In this document: positions 58,572-64,000 of the stretch, piece by piece
Position numbering within the stretch: the first letter of the stretch is position 1
How the letters are laid out: each line of letters starts with the position of its first letter
DNA from: Dehalococcoidia bacterium
GTDB taxonomy: Bacteria; Chloroflexota; Dehalococcoidia; Lucifugimonadales; UBA3495
Reading direction: 5' to 3'
DNA length: 64,000 bases
Assembly (NCBI GenBank): GCA_022823505.1
Contig: JAJEIA010000090.1
Span: forward strand, 24,036 to 88,035
Notes under the pieces: generated by a model
The model's database searches: none
Seen by the model: the letters and a program-made list of their open reading frames with translations, nothing else
Told to the model about the DNA's origin: nothing
Position numbers and translations under genes: made by a program

Positions 58572-61058
58572 ATGGTGATGACCGCGGACAAATTCACGAG
58601 ACAGGCCCAGGAGGCGCTGCAACGCTCCCAGGAGCTGGTGCGCAACTACCAGCACAGCCAGTGGGACGTGGAGCACGTGCTGCTCGCCCTGGTGGCGCTG
58701 GAGGACGGGCTGCCGGAGCGCATCTTCCGGGAGCTGGGCGTTGACCCCGAGGCGGTGAAGAGCCGGCTGCACCAGACGCTGGACTCCGCGCCCAAGGTGG
58801 TGTCGGGCACCCAGCAGATCTTCATCACGCCCCGTCTGCAGCGGATGCTGCAGGTGGCGGACGAGGAAGCGCAGCGGCTGAAGGACCAGTTCATCAGCGT
58901 GGAGCACCTGCTGGTGACGGCGGCCCGGGAGGAGGCCGGCGACTCGGCGCGGCTGTTCCGGGACCTGGGCGTCAACCAGGAGATGATGTACCAGGCGATG
59001 CAGAAGCTGCGCGGCTCGCACCGGGTGGACGACCAGAACGCCGAGCAGCGGTACCGCTCCCTGGAGAAGTACAGCGTCGACCTCACGGAGCTGGCGCGCA
59101 TCGGCAAGCTGGACCCGGTGGTCGGCCGTGAGCAGGAAATCCGCCAGGTCATGCAGACGCTGACCCGGCGTACCAAGAACAACCCGGTGCTGATCGGCGA
59201 GGCCGGCGTGGGCAAGACGGCCATCGCCGAGGGACTGGCCAGCAAGATTATCTGCGACGACGTGCCCGACTCGCTGCACAACAAGCGGGTGATGGCGCTG
59301 GACATGGGCCGGCTGGTGGCCGGGGCGAAGTTCCGCGGCGAGTTCGAGGAACGGTTGAAGTCGGTCATCGACGAGGTGACGTCGTCCAACGGCGAGGTGA
59401 TCATCTTCCTGGACGAGATGCACACGCTGGTGGGCGCGGGGGCCGGCGAGGGTAGCCTGGACGCCAGCAACATGCTCAAGCCGGCCCTGGCCCGCGGCAA
59501 GCTGCAGGCCATCGGCTCGACCACGCTGGACGAGTACCGCAAGCACATCGAGCGGGACCCGGCGCTGGCGCGGCGGTTCCAGCCGGTGTACGTGGAGGAG
59601 CCGACGCCGGAGCAGGCGCTGGACATCCTCATGGCGCTGAAGCCCCGCTACGAGGCCCACCACAAGGTGACGCTCACCGACGGGGCCATCCAGGCGGCGG
59701 TGCGCCTCAGCGACCGGTACATCACCGACCGCAAACTGCCGGACAAGGCCATCGACTTCATCGACGAGGCGGGCAGCAAGGTGCGCATCGATGCCGGGAT
59801 GCTGCCGCCCAAGCTGCAGGAAATGGAGAACCGGCGGCGGGAGCTGACCGACCTGGAGGAGCGGGCCAACCAGATGTCCGACTACGAACGCGCGGCCCAG
59901 CACCGGACGGAGCGGCTGCGCCTCGAGGAGGAACTGAGCGCCGAGCACGAGGCCATCGAGCACACCACCGGGCCCGACCTGGTAGTCAACGAGAAGGATA
60001 TCGCTGAGCTGGTGTCCAACTGGACGGGCATCCCAGTGGGCCAGCTCATGGAGGGCGAGGCGGAGCGCCTGCTGCACATGGAGGAGCACCTGCACCGGCG
60101 GGTGATCGGGCAGGACGAGGCCATCGGCGCGGTGGCGGACACCATCCGCCGGGCGCGGTCGGGACTCAACGACCCCAAACGCCCCTTCGGCAGCTTCATC
60201 TTCCTGGGTCCCACGGGCGTGGGCAAGACCGAGCTGAGCCGGGCGCTGGCCGAGTTCCTGTTCAACGACGAGGACAGCATGGTCCGTCTGGACATGTCCG
60301 AGTACGGCGAGCGGCACACGGTGTCGCGGCTGATCGGCGCGCCTCCCGGCTACGTGGGGTACGACGACGCCGGCCAGCTGACCGAGGCGGTGCGGCGGCG
60401 GCCCCACCGGGTGATCCTGTTCGACGAGATCGAAAAGGCGCATCCGGACGTGTTCAACCTGCTGCTCCAGATCCTGGAGGACGGACGGCTCACCGACGGT
60501 CAGGGTCGCACGGTGGACTTCCGCAACACGGTGATCATCATGACCAGTAACCTGGGCACCGGGGACCTGTCCCACCGTCCCTTCGGGCTTGGCCCCACCG
60601 CCGACCGCGAGTTGGGTGCCGGCAGGGTGACGCCGGAGCTGTCCCGGTCGGTCCACGAGGCATTGCAGCGGGCGTTCCGTCCGGAGCTGCTGAACCGCAT
60701 CGACGAGACCATCGTGTTCCACCCGCTGAGCCGGACGCAGATCGGCGAGATCGTCGGGCTGATGGTGGGCGAGGTGCAGAAGCGGCTGGCGGAGCGGGAC
60801 ATCACCTGCGAGCTGACCGAGGCCGGCTGCGACTGGCTGGTGAACGAGGGGTTCAACGTGACCTACGGGGCGCGTCCCCTGCGCCGCGCCATCCAGCGCC
60901 ACCTGGAAAACCGGCTGGCCCAGGGCGTCCTCTCCGGCGAGTTCAACGAGCACGACCACGTCATCGCCGACGTGAACGAGGCGAAGGACAGGCTGACGCT
61001 GCGGGTGGCGTCCGGTGCGGAGGCCGAGGGCGAGCGGGAGCTGGCGGGGGTGGTGTAG
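58572..61058 (+). CDS. clpB: ATP-dependent chaperone ClpB/ClpC-type AAA+ (two ATPase modules)
   Basis: Walker [14 protein letters not shown] and [14 protein letters not shown], Clp N-domain. Confidence 0.95.
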   Translation: MVMTADKFTRQAQEALQRSQELVRNYQHSQWDVEHVLLALVALEDGLPERIFRELGVDPEAVKSRLHQTLDSAPKVVSGTQQIFITPRLQRMLQVADEEAQRLKDQFISVEHLLVTAAREEAGDSARLFRDLGVNQEMMYQAMQKLRGSHRVDDQNAEQRYRSLEKYSVDLTELARIGKLDPVVGREQEIRQVMQTLTRRTKNNPVLIGEAGVGKTAIAEGLASKIICDDVPDSLHNKRVMALDMGRLVAGAKFRGEFEERLKSVIDEVTSSNGEVIIFLDEMHTLVGAGAGEGSLDASNMLKPALARGKLQAIGSTTLDEYRKHIERDPALARRFQPVYVEEPTPEQALDILMALKPRYEAHHKVTLTDGAIQAAVRLSDRYITDRKLPDKAIDFIDEAGSKVRIDAGMLPPKLQEMENRRRELTDLEERANQMSDYERAAQHRTERLRLEEELSAEHEAIEHTTGPDLVVNEKDIAELVSNWTGIPVGQLMEGEAERLLHMEEHLHRRVIGQDEAIGAVADTIRRARSGLNDPKRPFGSFIFLGPTGVGKTELSRALAEFLFNDEDSMVRLDMSEYGERHTVSRLIGAPPGYVGYDDAGQLTEAVRRRPHRVILFDEIEKAHPDVFNLLLQILEDGRLTDGQGRTVDFRNTVIIMTSNLGTGDLSHRPFGLGPTADRELGAGRVTPELSRSVHEALQRAFRPELLNRIDETIVFHPLSRTQIGEIVGLMVGEVQKRLAERDITCELTEAGCDWLVNEGFNVTYGARPLRRAIQRHLENRLAQGVLSGEFNEHDHVIADVNEAKDRLTLRVASGAEAEGERELAGVV

Positions 61059-61155
61059 GAGCGCCGGGTAGTCCGGGATTTAGTCGCGGCTCCGTTCTTG
61101 AGGACGTGGCCGCGTGAATTAACGTAACCACGGAGTGACGGGTTCAGGGACAACC

Positions 61156-61674
61156 CTACCCAGTCTGTTGCCATTCAAACCGGGTGCCGAGTTCTCGAAG
61201 CATTTCGAACGTGTTGACGCAAGGAACACCGAACTGGCGGCAAAGGTCGGGGAGCTTCACACTGCTTTGGGACTGGGGAGCTGAAACCTCGTTGGTGACA
61301 ACGACCGTCCCGGTGGCCATGGCGTAGGCGGCCAGCCATCCGTCGGCGACGCGAGCAAAATGGGCGCGCGCACCAGGGGTGAACTGGGGATTGTCCTGAA
61401 CCCAATCGATCAGTTGACGATACGCGTCAACGACGGGCTGAGTACTCGTGGTCGCGTACGAGTGACCGGTTGCGCGTTCGGTCCATTCAACAAGCGCCGT
61501 TGGCGAGATGATCTCCTCGAAAACGCGGTCGATGATCAAGAGTCTTCCGGAGACCATGTGATGGAGCAAGGAGTCCCAGAAGCCGGGGCATATATCAGGC
61601 GCATAGTAGTGATGATAAGCCGCCACCAAAACATTCGTATCGGGCACACATATGCGTTCAACGGGGAACGTCAT
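61156..61674 (-). CDS. PIN-like domain protein (DUF4411-like), putative toxin
   Basis: CVPDTNVLVAAYHHYYAPDICPGFWDSLLHHMVSGRLLIIDRVFEEI...ATGTVVVTNEVSAPQSQSSVKLPDLCRQFGVPCVNTFEML. Confidence 0.85.
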   Translation of the reverse strand: MTFPVERICVPDTNVLVAAYHHYYAPDICPGFWDSLLHHMVSGRLLIIDRVFEEIISPTALVEWTERATGHSYATTSTQPVVDAYRQLIDWVQDNPQFTPGARAHFARVADGWLAAYAMATGTVVVTNEVSAPQSQSSVKLPDLCRQFGVPCVNTFEMLRELGTRFEWQQTG

Positions 61675-62837
61675 AGGTCAATACCCAGTTTGGTGGGCAT
61701 GGCATCAAAAGTGTCTCCCTTCAACCCGGTTAGGGCGTACGCTTCACGGTGGGACAGCCGGCCCGCCGCGAGGGCGCGAAGCACGGCAGAGGCGAAAGGA
61801 ATGCCGATGCGCCAACGCTGCGTATTCCAGAAGTTCCCTCCCTCGGAGTTTGCCCGGTTGGGGCTGCCCTGAGCTTTGTTTTGCGCGTAAAACTCGAAGA
61901 ATGTGTCCCGGTCGATCATCTCCAGATCCAAAGCTCGGCGGGCAGCCACGACCCTGCTGACTTTGAAGTGTGTGGCCGTCTGCTGGAAACGGTCGTTGCG
62001 GCTCGAAATGCGCGGCCAAAACTCCCGCATTTCTGCTTCCGGCACCAGGAACTCAGCGGCTATCCGGTCGCAAAGGGTTTCAACCTCATGATCGGTTGGC
62101 AGCAAGGCCTCCGAAGCGGATACCCCTTCTTCACCCACGAAAACATGGGCAAGTTCGTGGGCGACGGTGAACATTTGGGCCGCCTTGTAGTCGGCATTGT
62201 TCACGAAAATCAGCGGGGCGTAGTCGTCGACGAGGGCGAACCCCTGGAACTCGTCGGGGTTGAGCTTTCGGCTGGTATCGTTGCCCACTACCCCGTTGAC
62301 AACGATTGCCACGCCCGCGGCTTCAATGTGGTCACGAAGAAGACCCAGGGCGTCGGACCATGACTGGGAGTCGGACGCCCAATCGCTGGCCAGCGCCAAC
62401 GTAGAACGCATAGCGGCCGCGGAGTCGGCAACGCTTGCGCCGTCATGGTAGGCGCCGACCAATCGCACCGGCTCTGCGCCGGTATCGATCAGTTCGTCGC
62501 GCAGCCACGCGCTGCGCCGCTGCATGGCGTGCACGGTTTCCAGCAGGTCGATGCTGACTTTTGGCGGCGTCTTTCCGGCTCGTGTACGGAAGTCGTTTAT
62601 CGGCAGCGTCTCGTGTGGAGGAAACGACAGGAACAGGAAACCCAACGGGCTATGGGTCGCGTCGGCCAGCCGCTCGGCCCACGTCATGCTGATTTCGCCG
62701 GACTGCTCCCACTGCTGTACACGCTCGGCTTTCAGCCTGACCTTGCGGGCCAAATCCTCCTCGGTAAGATTGGCCCGCTCACGCGCCCAACGCAATACGT
62801 CAGGCCGGAGTTTGAGAGTTTCGGGCTGCGTAGTCAT
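61671..62837 (-). CDS. XRE HTH + ImmA/IrrE metallopeptidase protein, putative antitoxin
   Basis: N-term HTH; FTVAHELAHVFVGEE (HExxH); 4-nt overlap with the PIN gene. Confidence 0.92.
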   Translation of the reverse strand: MTTQPETLKLRPDVLRWARERANLTEEDLARKVRLKAERVQQWEQSGEISMTWAERLADATHSPLGFLFLSFPPHETLPINDFRTRAGKTPPKVSIDLLETVHAMQRRSAWLRDELIDTGAEPVRLVGAYHDGASVADSAAAMRSTLALASDWASDSQSWSDALGLLRDHIEAAGVAIVVNGVVGNDTSRKLNPDEFQGFALVDDYAPLIFVNNADYKAAQMFTVAHELAHVFVGEEGVSASEALLPTDHEVETLCDRIAAEFLVPEAEMREFWPRISSRNDRFQQTATHFKVSRVVAARRALDLEMIDRDTFFEFYAQNKAQGSPNRANSEGGNFWNTQRWRIGIPFASAVLRALAAGRLSHREAYALTGLKGDTFDAMPTKLGIDL

Positions 62838-62894
62838 TGGCGGAGCCCAACCAGCGTGATGTCAGCCATCGGGCCGCTGTGGGTAGAATGAAGG

Positions 62895-63653
62895 TCAGCG
62901 GAACAAATCCTTGTCCGGCTCCCGCACTATGGCGCGGCTGTCGGCATCTTCGAGGGGTTCGTAGGGGTAGCCCTTGACGAGGGCTACGGGGACGCCCAGG
63001 AGCTTGCCGGTGACCAGCTCGGCGGTGGCGGCCAGCTCGTCGGCGACGGCGATGGTGGTGGTGTGCAGCTCGTTGCCGTGGGGGTCGAACTCGCCGACGT
63101 AGCTGATCACGGGGTTGAAGCCGGCCACTCCGATGGATACGTTGATGGCCCCGTTGCGCCAGGGACGGCCGAAGGTGTCGGACACGAGCACGGCCACGTC
63201 CACGCCCAGACGCTGGCGGATGCTGTCGCGGATGCGGCGCGCCGAGGCGTCGGGGTCCACGGGCAGCAGGCAGATGGAATTGGAGCCCGGGATGTTGGAG
63301 GCGTCGATGCCGGCGTTGGCGCAGATGTAGCCGTGGTAGGTCTCGCTGATGATGACGCCCCGGTCCATGCGGACGACGCGGCGGCTCTCGCGGAGGATCA
63401 TCTCGGTGTGACGCGGGTCGCGGCGGTGGCCCTCGGTGATGGCGACGGCCAGGGGAGAGGCCTCGACCTCGTCGATGGTCATGACGCGGCCCTCGGCCTT
63501 GCTGACGATCTTCTGGGTGACCACCACCACGTCGCCCTGCTCGATTGGCGTGCCCTGGGCGGCGGCGGCGTCCATGATCTGGGCGGCCAGGTCGTCACCG
63601 GCCTGGACCTCGGGCAGACCCTCAATTCCTACGGCGCGAATTTCCGGCGGCAT
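62895..63653 (-). CDS. cofE: Coenzyme F420-0:L-glutamate ligase
   Basis: GDVVVVTQKIVSKAEGRV, ANAGIDASNIPGSNSICLLPVDPDASARRIRDSI, VSDTFGRPWRNGAINVSIGVAGF. Confidence 0.95.
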   Translation of the reverse strand: MPPEIRAVGIEGLPEVQAGDDLAAQIMDAAAAQGTPIEQGDVVVVTQKIVSKAEGRVMTIDEVEASPLAVAITEGHRRDPRHTEMILRESRRVVRMDRGVIISETYHGYICANAGIDASNIPGSNSICLLPVDPDASARRIRDSIRQRLGVDVAVLVSDTFGRPWRNGAINVSIGVAGFNPVISYVGEFDPHGNELHTTTIAVADELAATAELVTGKLLGVPVALVKGYPYEPLEDADSRAIVREPDKDLFR

Positions 63654-63868
63654 GGCGCACCTCCCGTTGTGGCGAAATGGCGGCGGGCGTGGGATGGTTC
63701 TGGTCGCGATGGTTCCAGTTTATCACTGCGCCGCTTCGCTTCCGGCGGTGACGAACTGGGTTGCCGTAAGCGGCGGCATTCTGGCACAACCCCGTTTGCG
63801 TGGGTATGATAGCGGCACGCAGGATCGGCAGCGTCCGGTAGCGTAGCAATCGGCTTTGGCGGGGGCGG

Positions 63869-64000
63869 ATGGAACAACAAAGTAAGCAACCAGACCACAT
63901 TTCCGTGAACGGGGCACCCGTGGACGGGGCGCCGGTGAACGGGTCATCGCTCGCGTTTCCGGAGGCGGAGCGACAGGCGGTGTATCGGGCGATCTACCAG
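63869..64000 (+). CDS. N-terminus of a probable nitroreductase/BluB-like flavoprotein, truncated by window edge
   Basis: MEQQSKQPDHISVNGAPVDGAPVNGSSLAFPEAERQAVYRAIYQ...; F-E-VYxAI start resembles BluB/nitroreductases. Confidence 0.5.
   Translation, partial: MEQQSKQPDHISVNGAPVDGAPVNGSSLAFPEAERQAVYRAIYQ

Noticed and set aside
58275-60959. 894-aa minus-strand ORF antisense to clpB
   Set aside because: High-GC shadow ORF; low-complexity composition (H/L/V/R/Q) and complete overlap with a clear ClpB gene.
63720-63830. Possible family A fragment (GACGAACTGGGTTGCCGTAAGCGG)
   Set aside because: Resemblance to the family A end is only a few bases; likely chance.
1-64000. CRISPR arrays, rRNA and tRNA genes
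   Set aside because: No regularly spaced direct repeats, rRNA signatures or tRNA TTC-loop/CCA cloverleafs noticed by eye; a tRNAscan/CRISPR search would be needed to exclude them.

Overview
This 64 kb, high-GC window looks like a bacterial chromosome segment; gene content suggests Chloroflexota, but I could not test taxonomy. The first ~12 kb, on the minus strand, is a nearly complete hopanoid operon: hpnE, hpnD, hpnC, squalene-hopene cyclase, hpnA, hpnG, hpnH and a polyprenyl synthase. YjbQ is embedded in it, and a NAD epimerase, a class II aldolase and an edge-truncated nucleoside hydrolase (absent from the ORF track) lie downstream. Next come threonine synthase/NIL/ThiS-like genes, a peptide ABC transporter without ATPases, SDR, flavin/F420-type oxidase, two MFS transporters, a CocE hydrolase, MBL hydrolase, BioY, an orphan histidine kinase and a DnaE2/ImuB-type mutasome pair. 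A divergent locus follows: a membrane-bound XRE-like regulator, an anchored protein of unknown function and a 2094-aa CARDB-like repeat protein. The remainder holds an FAD/Fe-S oxidase, a hydrolase, a TIM-barrel protein, a CDF transporter, a TRAP permease, a PaREP1/HEPN-like protein, a disulfide oxidoreductase, a zinc ribbon, a cyclase-family protein, an Hsp20/CbpA/HspR/ClpB module, a PIN (DUF4411-like) plus XRE-ImmA pair, and CofE. Several MITE-like or palindromic repeats are readable, including a TIR element with a 10-bp target duplication and a nested insertion. I saw no CRISPR array, rRNA or tRNA by eye. The best candidates for something undescribed are the XRE-TM/anchored/CARDB locus, the ThiS-NIL-ThrC operon and the extended hopanoid operon.
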